Positions 11,501 through 22,502 of a stretch of DNA of 64,000 nt are shown here, piece after piece. Position numbers and translations under genes: made by a program. The notes beneath the pieces are model-generated. The model was not told the DNA's origin. It was given only the letters and a program-made list of their open reading frames with translations, and made no database searches. Within the stretch, counting starts at the first letter, position 1. Each line of letters begins with the position of its first letter. The stretch comes from Erodium maritimum (Eukaryota > Streptophyta > Magnoliopsida > Geraniales > Geraniaceae): positions 13,199,228 to 13,263,227 of the forward strand of contig OY997595.1 of NCBI GenBank assembly GCA_963921825.1, given 5' to 3'.

Positions 11501-14500
11501 CCGCCTATTGGCGATTCTGTTGTACCAGAGATGTTCCTCAAAGTGTTGGAACCTTATCGAAAAGAAGGTATGATATTTTTTTTTACATTTGAATATTTGA
11601 TGTAACTTTTCTGAAGTTACATGTTTTTTTCCTTGCTCAGGTTGCATACTAGATGATGACAACGCTAGATTATATGCCAGTGTAGTGGATAAAGGTTGTG
11701 CCGCAAGGTACGCATTTGCAGCTGCAGTCTTTGGTGAATCATCAGAAGCACTATTCTGGTTACAGTTACCTCGTGCTCTTAACCACTTGCTGAATAAGTC
11801 AGTAAAAAAAGATCCAATTAGATCCCCTATATCACCACTAGTTACTGAGCGAGACGACACTTCTATGATGAGTAGGATGGCATCAAAAGGATCAGAGCCC
11901 ACGACATCAAAGTGGGATGCATTGGTAGGTCTGTCAATGCTTGAGTGCATACCTATTTTCAAATATTTTATAATGACGAAAATGTTCTTCTTACTGCTAC
12001 CTACTAATACCTCTTTTACCTAGGTTTTACGTTGTAAATATTGTTTTTCGCTTTTTCCCTTGTAAAATAACTATATTTCACCATCTCTTATGTAAATTGG
12101 GCTGTCTAGTGCAGAGTCACAGCCAGCTTAGCTTGATGGCTTTTGAACAAGAAGAGTTGTGGGAGACTGCCAACAAGCGTATTCCTTGGCATGAGAAATT
12201 GGAAGGAGAAGAAGCTATTCAGAACCGTATACACGAGTAAGTGCTCCATACTAGTGCTCCTTTTTTTTTTCCTGCAGGTTGAGCATTTCTTTTCAATTAA
12301 GTACAAGCTAGTCATCAACATGAATGAGCTTCATGTGGTTCATTCTTGCTTTACAATCCTGGTGAAAACAAAGTGCCTGAGGGGATATAGTTTTATGCTG
12401 AATAACGTGATTTGAACATGGAAGTTCCTGATACACCAGAATGATATGTTTCTTGTGTGTTACATAGTCCATGTCTTGATATACTTAGTTGGTATAAGTC
12501 AATCCTTTTGAGATAATTTTGTACGCAGGCTTGTATCAGTTGGGGAGTTGGAGGATGCAGTTAGTTTATTGCTTAGTACTCCTCCAGAGAGCGCTTACTT
12601 TTATCCAAATGCTCTACGTGCAGTTGCTCTTTCTTCTGCTGTGTCAAGATCTCTCCTTGAACTCGCAGTGAAGGTGCTTCTGTTTGATCATCATATTGAT
12701 AGGAATGAAATGTACACATTATTGCCAGTGGTTTACTTGAGTTTGATGATCTAGGTTGTGGCGGCAAACATGGTCAGGACTGACAGGTCATTGTCTGGAA
12801 CACATCTTTTGTGTGCTGTTGGAAGATATCAAGAAGCTTGTTCTCAGGTTAGGTTATATTTAGTCCAACTATTTTTTATGTATCTCCTTTCTACTTTTGG
12901 AAGGGATTGTTTTTTATATGTTGTGTATGGAAAGTTTATCCTGTATTCTTTTCCTTCACTTAAACTTTGAACATTTCCTCAGTTTCTCTGCTTTTAAAGA
13001 ACAAAAATTTATATTCATCTCAACAGTCCAAGATTTCCTCGTTCCTGTTGCTGTTTGCTTTGAGAACTAATGGTAGTGGATGGGCTTCCCTTTTCTTATT
13101 ATGCAATAACGATTCACTACCTAAAGGCTTTCTTCCCGCTTTCCAAGTAATTTAAAATTCTTTCTTCGTAAGGATCATTGCTGAGTTATAAATTTCCACC
13201 TGAACCTCATTTTTATTTCTGCTTGCAATTCAAGTCTATGGTTTCTACTACTCCACAAGCAGAACTTGGTTTTATAAGAAACATGAAGCACGAGCTTTGC
13301 AGAAGTACTAGTGAGAAGTGAGGACACCTTGCACATTCTTACCCTGATTTGCTGGATAGTTTTATTTGTTGCACAGATAGCATTCTATAGGGTTAAAGAT
13401 GTATAATAAGCTTGATTTACTGTTGCAGTTTGAAGATTAAAACTTGGATATGCATTGATTAGGTGATGTGCTGTTTAGATTCTGTTGCTTTTCTTTTCAA
13501 AATTTCTAAACCTGCTGAAAGGATTATTCATCTCCACCTGCTTTTTAGTGTAGCGAAACCAGAATGTCATTTTAAGAGGATCAGTTCTGCAGTGAGTGAA
13601 AATATTGTCAATGAAGATGCTTAGTCAAATGAAACAATGTTTCTAGTTGACGAAAGGTTCTTCTCATGTTTTTAACAGCACGTAGAACTTAAATACAATG
13701 TGCTTGGTCGATCTTATTCTTTCCAAGGACTTGTCGATGTGAAGTTTGCATTCTACATGTGTTTTTTATACTTATTCTTGAGTGATTATTAAGTGTTTCA
13801 ATTGCAGCTACAAGATGCTGGATGCTGGACGGATGCTGCCACTTTAGCTGCTGCTCATTTGCAGGGAACTGATTATGCAAGGTTGCATTTCCTTCTTTGC
13901 TTGCATTATTAGAACAATAGACTTTTTCCTATTCTGTCACTATTGGAATAGCCAATGACCGATGGTATCAGATATTCATTAAATCTTTCGCAGTTCTTAC
14001 TGTGCTTTTTGTGTGATCACAACCTGAGCTCTTGTTTATGTGTTGACATGCTGTAAGGAAAGCTGTCATGTCCTCTCTTGATGAAATCTCCATCACTTTG
14101 GTCAGAAAAAAAACCTTGATTTTCTTGCAGGGTGTTGCAGAGATGGGCTGACCACCTTCTTCGTGCAGAACACAACATATGGAGGTACTTGTCTTATCTA
14201 TCCTAAATCTACCTTTCCAAAGTGTTGCAATCTCATGGTTGAAGTTGAATATGACGTGGCAGGGCTCTAATACTATACGTTGCAGCGGGCGCACTTCAAG
14301 AGGCATTGGCCGCTCTTAGGCAGGCCCATCATCCTGACACAGCTGCCATGTTCATTCTTGCTTGTCGGGAAATCCACTCAGAAATCATCTCAAATTTAGA
14401 TGACCCCAAAGAAGACTCGGCCTCTACAGAAAAGCAGAAGCAAGTGACCTTGTCTGGATTCAATCCTGAAAATGTAGATGTCATTGCTGTTGGTGAATAT

Positions 14501-14563
14501 TACGGGGAGTACCAAAGGAAACTTGTGCACTTCTGCATGGACTCCCAACCATTTTCTGACTAA
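2527..14563 (+). CDS. WDR11: WDR11-like WD40-repeat (transducin family) protein
   Basis: Complete 20-exon gene encoding 1304 aa. Exons: 2527-3515, 4518-4926, 5545-5632, 5754-5935, 7332-7468, 8645-8711, 8937-9078, 9188-9290, 10014-10089, 10196-10378, 10514-10674, 10991-11090, 11363-11567, 11641-11924, 12115-12236, 12529-12673, 12755-12847, 13808-13881, 14131-14184 and 14263-14563. All introns are GT..AG and phases close exactly. The N-terminal half carries propeller-type strands (for example the SGLCIWKYD and GNIRWWDV WD signatures, the latter near residues 738-745). The C-terminal half is helical and contains conserved FWLQLP, IPWHEKLEGE and the terminal CMDSQPFSD. The order and length match the plant homologues of WDR11 as I know them. 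Animal WDR11 works with FAM91A1 in tethering AP-1 vesicles at the trans-Golgi; the plant role is inferred. Introns 1, 4 and 8 carry transposable elements without touching splice sites. Confidence 0.93.
3658..4135. repeat. Foldback MITE in intron 1 of the WDR11-like gene
   Basis: The ends are long inverted repeats: GAAAATATCATATTGGTA with TTAACTATACG on the left is mirrored by CGTATAGTTAAGGGTACC and GATATTTTCCC on the right. The arms run for well over 100 bp, including the repeated TTAATCACTAAAAA and TTTTTGGACG blocks. There is a short G-rich centre of about 200 bp. I could not identify a clean target duplication. The terminal design resembles the 9-bp-TSD elements elsewhere in the window. Confidence 0.75.
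5992..7265 (+). mobile_element. TRIM-like miniature LTR element in intron 4 of the WDR11-like gene
   Basis: Two direct repeats of about 150 bp share TTTAGTATTAGTATTTCCTA and CTCATTGTA(C/T)TGAAACATCAAGA and flank a non-coding interior. Just inside the first repeat is TGGTAGCATAGC at 6149-6160, ten of twelve bases identical to the initiator-tRNA-Met primer site common in plant Copia elements. A GAGGGGGAG polypurine tract abuts the second repeat, which starts TGTTAGAG at 7104. The element encodes no gag or pol, so it is non-autonomous, and its small LTRs fit the TRIM class. The 5' LTR has diverged; its outer boundary is approximate. Confidence 0.7.
6420..6760. repeat. Degenerate tandem repeats inside the TRIM-like element
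   Basis: Roughly eight diverged copies of a 40-55 bp unit are present, recognisable by the recurring core TAGTTGCTTGAAG followed by TTTCGCACCGTCGTTATACG. The copies differ in length and sequence, so the array is old. It keeps partial open frames on both strands, which I take to be a by-product of periodicity. Confidence 0.65.
9449..9813. repeat. Mutator-type foldback MITE with perfect 9-bp TSD (intron 8 of WDR11-like gene)
   Basis: The element is 365 bp with terminal inverted repeats exceeding 100 bp: left GTTAATTGTCCAAAACTACA and TTTTGTCCACAAACGGATGC, with the mirror image at the right end. It is flanked by identical 9-bp direct repeats TTAATTTTA at 9440-9448 and 9814-9822. A 9-bp duplication is characteristic of Mutator-like elements. 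It carries no coding capacity. Related arms occur at 17649, 26325 and 42395. Confidence 0.88.
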
Positions 14564-15097
14564 ACCAAACCGGCAGGAAGAGCTGAAAACAATCCTATCA
14601 TGGCATTCCTGAGAGTTGGCATACATGAACTCGGGCAACTTGGAAACTGAATTAGTAGGCAAATTCATCAGCATGGTTCAGGAGAAAGTTGCACTTGAAG
14701 GCATTGGATGTACAAATATTTGATAGCAACAAGATTTTTCAAGTTTGGTTTTGGTAGGATTTGATTGTAAAGTCATCTAATCTACCCTTGAGAGGAAACT
14801 GACAACAAAGTTATGTATTTCAACGACAAAAAATTATTCTAAATTTGAGGGCAATCAGCTCAGTAGTTTCTGTTCTAATACATCTACACATGATATGGTG
14901 AGACCAGAAGTATGAATGAACAAGTCAGGCACACACAATTTCGATTATGTCAAAAAGGAACAAGGTCATGTAACAATACATATAATCTGTAAGCACATAC
15001 AACAGTTTTAGCACACACAAATGGACAAAATCAGTAAGCAGAAGAAAAAACAAATGAACACAATGAGTAAGCTACATTACAGTGATGTGGAACATAA
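14564..15097. other. Short convergent intergenic region
   Basis: The region lies between the stop codons of the WDR11-like gene (plus) and the ANTH gene (minus), about 530 bp apart. It presumably holds both 3' untranslated regions, which may approach or overlap each other. I see no additional gene or repeat. Confidence 0.6.
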
Positions 15098-16978
15098 TCA
15101 ATAGGGTGCGTAGTATCCTCCAGGGTGTCCCATAGGAGGCATTCCATAGACCATCATTTGTTGCTGGGGAGCAGCACCGTAGAACCCAGTGCTACCACCA
15201 AGTTTGGCCAAACTAACTTGGCCTTGCATTCCTTCTCTTCCATATTGCTGCCACAGATGTTGCTCCTGCACAAGTAACTGCTGCTTCTTCTCCATGTCAG
15301 CCATTTGAACATAAGAAGGAGGAGGCACAGCAAGAGATGCAGCAAACGGGTCCTGGTTGCCCACGGGCTGAACCGTGCCATCTGGGGCCGGCAAGGCCAG
15401 CATCGGTGTAGCACTCTTGCTTGTCCCGGGCAATGCTACGCTACTTGCACTCCCACCACTCAGTTGACTGTAACTCACATGCTGCCTCACCACTCCCTGA
15501 TCATACATGCCATTTAGCAACAATGGATCAAAACCGCCTCCTAATGTAGCTTTCTGCTTGGCCAGGTTACTACTTGTCTCCACCAAGGCAAGTTCCCAAT
15601 CTGCTTTACCACTCTCAGCAGCCGGTGTTTGCCATGCTGAGGTCACTTCAGGCTCTCCATTTGAAGGGAATGATTCCCAGGTACCATTTCCATTTGGAGG
15701 TCCGGAGAAGAGAGCTAAAGCAAACTTGTTGCCTTGATCATCAGCTGAAACTCCATCATCCCTCAAGTTCACCAAATCCTGAGTCTCTTGCTGAACTTGT
15801 GGCTTGGGTTCAGGCTCAGGTGGAGGTGGAGGTGGTGGGGTATAGCTCTCAGGTGCGGGAAGAGCCTTTATTTCATTCATATCTATCTCAGGTTCAGGTT
15901 CTGGCTCTGGTGTTTTGACTCTCTCAGGGCTTATTGGTCCCTTGGCCATCTCCTTCAAGGAACCCTCCAGAGCCCCCAACTGCTTATCGGTAATCCTCTG
16001 CACTTCTGGGAACTCAGAGGATCTAGCTATGCCCACATCCTTACCCCAATCATAAAACCCCACAAGTTCATCCATCATTTTGGCTGCACTGACATAGGCA
16101 TCAAAAACCTTAACACAATCCTGATACTCCATCTCCATAAACCGATCCAACAACACTCCCAATGCCTCACGAACCTCAACATATATGCCAAAGCTCTCCT
16201 TGACAACCCTATAAAGGGACACAAGCACCAACCGGCTAGTCTTGGCAGTACCAGCCGGTCGACAACCCAAGACCCTGTCAAATACCCTCAGCAACCTGTC
16301 CAATTTAGCCAAAACCCTCTCGGGCTTCATTTCCCTCATTGGGGTTCCTTCTTTCTTCTGCTCCTTCCCCACGGGGTCATTCAAATCACCATAAGACCTT
16401 GCCCTCCTTCCCATCCCATAATTACCCTCATCCCTGAACTCTCCATACTCCAATCTATCCCGGACTCCATGGCTGCTGCCCCCACCAGCAGCACCTCCTT
16501 TCGATTTCTTCTCATACACCAAAGCCTCAACCTTTTCATCAAGATACATGGCGTAACACCTCACAAAGGCTGCATGATCCCAGGAATTGGAATGAGCCTC
16601 ATCTCTAAAATCCGACAGGTTCAGAACCCGCATCCCTCTCCTGGTGGCAAACACAATCTCCTCCTCAAACAAAGGGTGGCCATCAGCGAGGAGCCTGTGG
16701 ACAAGCATGAGGACCTTGAGAGCCACAATCCAATCATGGGTCTTGCTGAGGCGCTTGGAAATTATGGAAACACAAGCATTGACATAGCCTCTGGAGGACC
16801 AAGTGAAGCTGATGATCTCGCGCATGTACTTGTCGTCGGCTGGGTCCTCGTCGTGGCTCGTGGCCTTGACGACCAGAACCTTAAGCTCAGGGGCCATGTT
16901 GCTGGAGACTTTGGCTATGCTTATGGTCGTTTGGTCCTTCACCGCACCGATCGCTTTACGGATCGTGCTCGGCGCCAT
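15098..16978 (-). CDS. ANTH-domain AP180/CALM-type clathrin assembly protein
   Basis: Uninterrupted 626-codon frame on the minus strand. The ANTH domain occupies about residues 25-165: it contains the phosphoinositide-binding VLVVKATSHDE motif (K38, H42) and the IVALKVLMLVHRLL and FVRCYAMYLDE helices. A helical region to about residue 365 follows, then a low-complexity tail rich in Glu, Pro and Ala with clathrin/AP-2-binding type motifs: FDPLL near 483 and DPF at 543-545. The C terminus is Gln/Met/Gly/Tyr rich. Such proteins bind PIP2 at the plasma membrane and recruit clathrin and SNARE cargo in endocytosis. Architecture and size (about 630 aa) resemble Arabidopsis CAP1/ECA4-type members. 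No coding intron is needed; a 5'-UTR intron is probable. A 402-codon open frame on the opposite strand is a shadow. Confidence 0.93.
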   Translation of the reverse strand: MAPSTIRKAIGAVKDQTTISIAKVSSNMAPELKVLVVKATSHDEDPADDKYMREIISFTWSSRGYVNACVSIISKRLSKTHDWIVALKVLMLVHRLLADGHPLFEEEIVFATRRGMRVLNLSDFRDEAHSNSWDHAAFVRCYAMYLDEKVEALVYEKKSKGGAAGGGSSHGVRDRLEYGEFRDEGNYGMGRRARSYGDLNDPVGKEQKKEGTPMREMKPERVLAKLDRLLRVFDRVLGCRPAGTAKTSRLVLVSLYRVVKESFGIYVEVREALGVLLDRFMEMEYQDCVKVFDAYVSAAKMMDELVGFYDWGKDVGIARSSEFPEVQRITDKQLGALEGSLKEMAKGPISPERVKTPEPEPEPEIDMNEIKALPAPESYTPPPPPPPEPEPKPQVQQETQDLVNLRDDGVSADDQGNKFALALFSGPPNGNGTWESFPSNGEPEVTSAWQTPAAESGKADWELALVETSSNLAKQKATLGGGFDPLLLNGMYDQGVVRQHVSYSQLSGGSASSVALPGTSKSATPMLALPAPDGTVQPVGNQDPFAASLAVPPPSYVQMADMEKKQQLLVQEQHLWQQYGREGMQGQVSLAKLGGSTGFYGAAPQQQMMVYGMPPMGHPGGYYAPY

Positions 16979-16992
16979 TTCTTGCCTCTAAC

Positions 16993-17141
16993 CTGATGTA
17001 GCCTAGTCTAATCCACTAGATCGAGAACAAAACACTGTTACTGGGTTTGTCTATTAGGAATCTGATTAGAAATCTACGAGATCTGTCTCATCCAGAATGA
17101 GATTCAGAGAAGCTTAACGAGAAAATTGTAGTTACAATTAC
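16993..17141 (-). other. Probable 5'-UTR intron of the ANTH gene
   Basis: On the minus strand a GAG|GTAATTG donor at 17141 and a CTACATCAG acceptor at 16993 lie just upstream of the ATG at 16978. Splicing would leave a short leader GTTAGAGGCAAGAA before the start codon. Inferred from splice consensus alone. Confidence 0.4.
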
Positions 17142-17648
17142 CTCAGCTCCAGCTCCTTCCTCGGTCTTCTGATCTGAAGCTTTGGTGGGTCGGCAGATCT
17201 GTTGACTTCCTAGTCGCCGGCGGGATTGGAAGAAGAGGGATTGGCCCTCTTTGACTGAATACGAAAAAGTAAAGGTTGGATTTTTATGTTTTCGACAGCT
17301 ATAAAAATGGAGGTGGAGAAGCGAACCACACAGCACAGGACAGCCTAATTTTTTCGTGAAGACAACGTAGTCGCGTAATGGACAGTCGGCGGAAGCTTCT
17401 AGTAGTCTGGAAGGATGCGCGTTTTGACGTGGAAACGCTGTCGTTTCCGCGGTTTTCTGTTGTGGATGGAACGGTATCTGGATGTGGTTGAAGGGAAGTA
17501 ACGGCGATGGAATATAGTATTTTTATTAACTTGAAATTGAAGAAAAATACGAATCTCTCAAAGATTTATAATTGGACAGTTTTGTCGTTGAAATCCTTGT
17601 TAGAGTACTTTATTTCAAAATATATTTAGGTCCGATCTTATCATCATT
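17142..17648 (-). promoter_or_regulatory. Leader and presumed promoter of the ANTH gene
   Basis: The 5' untranslated leader probably starts near 17330 on the minus strand. No TATA box is obvious. Upstream, 17350-17650 holds nothing else that I recognise. Confidence 0.3.
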
Positions 17649-17760
17649 TCAGGATTAATTGTTAAAAATTATACACATGAATTTTTTTTGTATAATTTTG
17701 TCCACGAATTTAGGGTGTCCTAAAGTTTTGACCACCGTCTTCGGTTAAAAAAACTAACGG
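17649..17760. repeat. Single arm of the GTCCAC-type Mutator MITE family
   Basis: The segment TTAATTGTTAAAAATTATAC, then TTTTGTCCACGAATTTAGGG and CCTAAAGTTTTGACCACCGTC, follows the order of the left arm of the elements at 9449 and 26325. I do not find the inverse arm nearby, so this is a fragment or strongly diverged copy. Confidence 0.5.
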
Positions 17761-18040
17761 AATATTCCGTTTTGATTATGTATGTGATCACATGTGCAAT
17801 CAAGAGTAAGGCCGACTCAAACTTTAAGCGAATTATGTAAGCCCTGGAACATGTGATCATACAAACACGGTATAATCACTAAAAACAAAGTTACGATCAC
17901 TTACCTCCAGTCATTAGTGCATTTAGAGAAGAAACTTTGAAGACCAAATTTAGTGTTCTTGCTTCAAGTCTTCCAAATCCTCACACCCTTATTTCTCACT
18001 TTATGAGGGTTTATGAGTACGTGACAGAAATTGTTGATAT

Positions 18041-18949
18041 GTGTGGATTTGGAAACCAGAGGGAATATTAATATTCATATTTCCAACTTCCATGGCTCAC
18101 CGTGTTAGAGTGTGGAGGTCCTTCTGCTCGTTGAGGGTGTTGGCGCTCGGAAGGGAAGGGGTTGGTTGCAGATCTGGTGGAACCTTTGGTCGGATCTGCT
18201 TCCATGTCGGACTACTGCTGCTTTGGCGAAGGTCTGGAGTTGTCGTTGTGGCTGATCAGGGTCGCCGGAGCTCCAAAGCTCATCCAGGGTTCCTTGCTGC
18301 TCGGAAGGGCTTGGCTCGCCGTCGCCGAAGCTCGGAGGTTCCGTCCGGGTTTGTTTTCTCGATCTACTTGTTTGGGTCGGGTTCGGTTGCGTTTCTGGGT
18401 CGGGTCAGCTTCTTGGTGGGTTTAGATTGGCTCCACGGGCCTGATCTGGGCAGCTCAGGTTTGGGTCGGGTTGGTCTGGACCGGGTCTGTTCCAGGTCGG
18501 GTTGGGGCTGGTGGGATGGGCTACGTCGGTTATGGGCCAGTTTTCTCGATTCGGATCTGTTCGTGTCGTTTGTGCCTACGGTCGAGCAAGGTGGGTTTGG
18601 GCGGTGGTGGGCAGCTCCGCTGGCTCGTCACATTGCAGACTCGGCTACCTTTAGCGAGGATATGGAGTTCGTGCTTTCTGGATTCCTCGGGTCAAGGTCC
18701 CTTCTCGGCTCGGTGTTGGCCGGCGGTGGTCAATTCCGACGACTCGTCTTCCTGGAGTTTCGGCCTTTCCGGTCTCCTTCGCATGGATCTGAAGCTTCTC
18801 CTTGCTACCAAGGTTCGATTTTATACTTTTGGTGGCGGGGTTTGGTGCGTGGTCGGATGGTGACGACTCTGAATCGACTAGGTTTAATTTTTCCTTTTGT
18901 GTTACTGTTTTTCAATAACTGTACTTGGTGCAGATTGGGTGTGCACTAA
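18041..18949 (+). other. GC-rich open tract of unknown nature
   Basis: A 302-codon plus-strand frame and an overlapping second frame lie in a G-rich tract with composition unlike the surrounding AT-rich DNA. The predicted peptide is Gly/Arg/Ser/Leu rich with no domain, no clear exon partner and no obvious homology. It could be a LINE leader, a captured gene fragment, or a chance frame produced by GC content. I do not propose a gene. Confidence 0.2.
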
Positions 18950-19099
18950 TGCACACAAATCGTGCACTAGTGTAATTAGAAACAAATAGATGTGTAGATA
19001 GAAGTATAGATAAGGATAAGAGCACAGTAGATTTTCAATATTTTTTGTTTTGATTTGTATAAAAAATCATTATTTTCTAATTTGTTAAAAACAAAATCT

Positions 19100-19695
19100 G
19101 AAATTTATTTATTATTTAATTGAATAAATAAACGAATAAGGGTATTTTGGGCATTTTTAAAAAAAATGAACAGCAAACAGACGGAAATAACTAACGGAAG
19201 GGATTTCTGGTTACGAGTTGTAACTTCAGGGTATGAATCAGGTAAATTTAAATTTAAGGGTAAAAATAAATTAAACGTGCCAACTTAAAAATAGTCATTT
19301 GTAGTTTTTCTAAATTTTTAAATAATATAATGTTAGTTAGACTGTATTTCATTGTTTGGTTTTGTTTTTTTTTTCTTTTTGTTCTGAGCATAAGAACGAA
19401 CGTTATTATTGATAATAAGACATTTCTGAAAATTCAGAAATGGTTTTACAAAAGTGGAAATTGTTCTGGTTTTGCTTGAAATTGCTGGATTCCAAACTTT
19501 TAGATCTTTCAGCCAATAGATACTCCATAACTTGAGTAAGAGGTCTTTTTCTCAGTTTGAGTTCATTCAGTGGTATTATTTTCCTGACTTAATTTAGGGA
19601 CAACTGACTTAACTTGGTGTACTGGCAAAATGACTTAACTTGATGTACCATAAAAAAAAACTTAATTTAGGGATTTATTGATAAATATATATTTA
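19100..19695. other. AT-rich intergenic sequence
   Basis: Simple A/T-rich sequence with homopolymer runs between the GC-rich tract and the next MITE. I see no gene, RNA or clear repeat boundary. Confidence 0.4.
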
Positions 19696-20280
19696 GAGCA
19701 TCTCTAATGTTAGTCTATTGGTGCTGATTGTTAATAAACACCCTCCAATGTTATTTTTTCTGCAGTTCGTTGTTGACCGTTCGCATAAATTAATATTAAA
19801 CATAATACTTTTATTATTAAAAAAACACTACACGAAAAAGTTAGTAAAAATAGAAAAAACATTAATGAAAATTCTTTAAAATATAAAAAAAGTTAATAAA
19901 TGAAAAAGAATTAACAATAAACAAAGAAAATAAAAAATAAAAATTAAACAAAAGTATATGAAAGTTAATAAAATAATTAATATAAAATATTAATTAAAAT
20001 TATTTAAAATAAAAAACATTTAATAAAATAATTAAAAAGAAAAAGAATTAACAAAAAAATAAAATAGAATCTATATAAAAAAATTTAAAAAGAATGAATT
20101 TAAAAACAAATAAAAAAATGATAAAGACTCTTAACGGCTTAACGCCAATGAGTGCCAGCGGTCAGCTCACCGGTTGTACTCACCGTCAACAAAGAAACGT
20201 TGGCTTACCGTCATCTCCCCGTCAGCGTTTTTCCCCACCAACAATTCCCCGCCAGCATTACCAGCAGGATTGGGATGCTC
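19696..20280. repeat. PIF/Harbinger (Tourist-like) MITE
   Basis: The element starts GAGCATCTC and ends GGGATGCTC, inverted with one mismatch, and is flanked by TTA on both sides (19693-19695 and 20281-20283), the 3-bp duplication typical of PIF/Harbinger. The interior is very AT-rich on the left and contains short GC-rich cores with GTCAGC/GCCAGC repeats on the right. It carries no transposase. Confidence 0.75.
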
Positions 20281-20283
20281 TTA

Positions 20284-21784
20284 TTAATTTTACATATCAT
20301 TGTTTCCTTACCCCTCACTGTTAGTTTGGTGCACGAAAACCCACAGGCTCGGGCAAGATAAGCCATTGATGTGATTAGAAAAAGGAAAATCGTTTTCTTA
20401 CATCAAAACAATAATGAAAACAACGAGAAAAAGAAAAGCAAAAGGGATCAAAATCCAAGCCCCAGTCCAAGAAACCAACGCCAACCCAAAAGTGTTACCA
20501 AACATGTCACATGACTTCATCACATGTACACTTGTGTTCAAAACCATGTTGACAACGTAGTTGTTTTCGAACTCCATAGCACAACCTTGTCATATATACA
20601 GTTTTGTTCGGGTCACACAAAAATCCATATACAACAACGTAAAGACATGAACCGTGCTGTGCAAACCCACTCGTACACTTCATGAGTAAAACAAAAAGAT
20701 AAGTCGTTTTTTTCTGACTCACGCAAGCAAAATCTAGCTGATAGATTTTACCTGTACTGAATCAACAGATTTGAACAAAACGGTGGACAACTTTATGGAT
20801 TGAAAATACAGAGTGTGGTGGTATATATGTAAGAGAATAACGTGAATGAGTGAGTGAGGTCACTAATAATGCATCCACTACCACTACATGTGTACGGACA
20901 GCACTGTCCCTAGGCCCATTCATTCAATAGACAAGGACCAATGCCATTTCAACTGGACATCATGAGAGACCAACGTATGATCATGTCTCAATCAAATGAG
21001 GTACACATGTGGATCACAAGTGTGCTCACCATACCTATTTGTGGCTAACTTGCAAGTTTCTCGGATTCTATGCAATTATTGATCAACAGATAAATGACAT
21101 GAACTGAACACATAAAACATCATCAACACGACGCTTCTTGAGATCTGTGTTAGCAAAACTTACATGGCGGTGTAAAGTTTCTGTTGAATCATTGTTTGCT
21201 GGTGATGATTGTTCGAAACTGGCTTCATTAGATATTGATGATTTGTTGAACTCAATTATGGGTTATCTGTAGAATTATTTGACTGTGAGCTTTAGCACAA
21301 GACCTGCTTTCCAGTTCAGAAAACAATTTTCCTGCAAAAGCGTGGTCATGATTTCATACATATAGGGATATTTGTTAAAAGGAGTAGTAAAAACCAGATA
21401 TGCACAAACCCAAAAAAAGCTGCACCAATATGCTATCAAATGCTCACAGTGTTTTCCATTTGTTTTCTCTGAATTATTCTGGCCACTAATTGTCTTTGAA
21501 TATCCTTTTCTCGTGTAACATCACCTTTACCGAAAGACGGTATACTAACAAAACAGTCTTTTATATTGTAAGCATTCATGACTGACTCGCCTTTTACCAG
21601 TTTCAGAAAGCTCCAATTACCAATTCTAACCCTTTTCACTCACTACCCTTTACAGCTTTACATTACTCAGATAACTAGTTCTTTGCAGCCTAAAAAGTTC
21701 ATTTACTACCACAACCAGAGCATCTTTGAGTGAGTTTCTGAATTCTCAACTTTTATAACTTCTGTCATCAACTAAGTTCCATGA
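20284..21784. other. Intergenic region without recognised genes
   Basis: AT-rich sequence with only short unsupported frames on either strand. I recognise no domains, structural RNA or transposon ends. Confidence 0.4.
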
Positions 21785-21792
21785 TATATCAG

Positions 21793-21976
21793 CATTGTTC
21801 TAAAAATACCGACTAGGTTTCGCCTAGGCACCCGCCTAGGCCCCATTTCTTTGTTGGCCGACCCGATTAATTCCCGATTAATTGAGTTACTCCCCGATTA
21901 ATCCCCGTTTAATCCCCGATTAATCCCCAAAAGGCCCTAGCCGCCCGACTAGCGCCTAGCGACTTTTAGAACCTTG
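21793..21976. repeat. hAT-type MITE with 8-bp TSD
   Basis: A 184-bp element whose ends CATTGTTCTAAAAA and TTTTAGAACCTTG are inverted, flanked by identical 8-bp repeats TATATCAG at 21785-21792 and 21977-21984, the duplication size of hAT elements. The interior holds palindromic CGCCTAGGC-type boxes and four or five tandem copies of CCCCGATTAAT, a composition often seen in small plant repeats. Confidence 0.8.
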
Positions 21977-22440
21977 TATATCAGAGCTCACAAGACTTAC
22001 CAGAGCTATGTGGAGCCTTTCACGAGCAACATAAATATGTAGCAAACCTGTAAAAGTCATGTGAATTTAATGAGTGCCAATTGCGACATCAAAAATGCAA
22101 AGGAGCTATACAGATACATGAAGCTAAGCTAGCAAGAGCCATTAAGAGATTCGAGGGGAAGTGGAAGTGGAGAGCAAACAAATTTACTTTATCAATTGCA
22201 GACGATTTTGTAGCAGGAAAGGGAAAGATAATAAAGTAAAAGTAAAAGCAGTCTATAACAAATAAGCTGTGTCACAAAGGAGTAGCAAGGCAGGTCCCAA
22301 CCCAAAATAATCCATGATCGTGACGTAAAATCCATTAATAAACATATAAACCATGCACGAGTTGTATGGCTGAGTTCCTTCCCCCCAACAACTTGTTAAA
22401 AGCCATGACATGTGTTTGAATTCACACTTCTTCTTTTCCA

Positions 22441-22447
22441 TATAAAG
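22441..22447 (+). promoter_or_regulatory. TATA box of the MYB gene
   Basis: TATAAAG in the context CCATATAAAGTCC lies 62 bases before the ATG at 22503, implying a leader of about 30 bases. Position and sequence fit a plant TATA promoter. Confidence 0.55.
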
Positions 22448-22502
22448 TCCCCTTGTAGCTATACCTCCTTTTACAAGGCAAGACTCACGAGTGGAGTTGT
22501 TG

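Noticed and set aside
15788-16996. A 402-codon open frame on the plus strand
   Set aside because: It lies wholly opposite the ANTH gene; its peptide has no domain and biased composition, and the minus-strand product is clearly real.
18041-18949. A 302-codon plus-strand ORF as a gene
   Set aside because: GC-rich composition explains open frames in two phases at once; no domain, no conserved start context and no partner exon.
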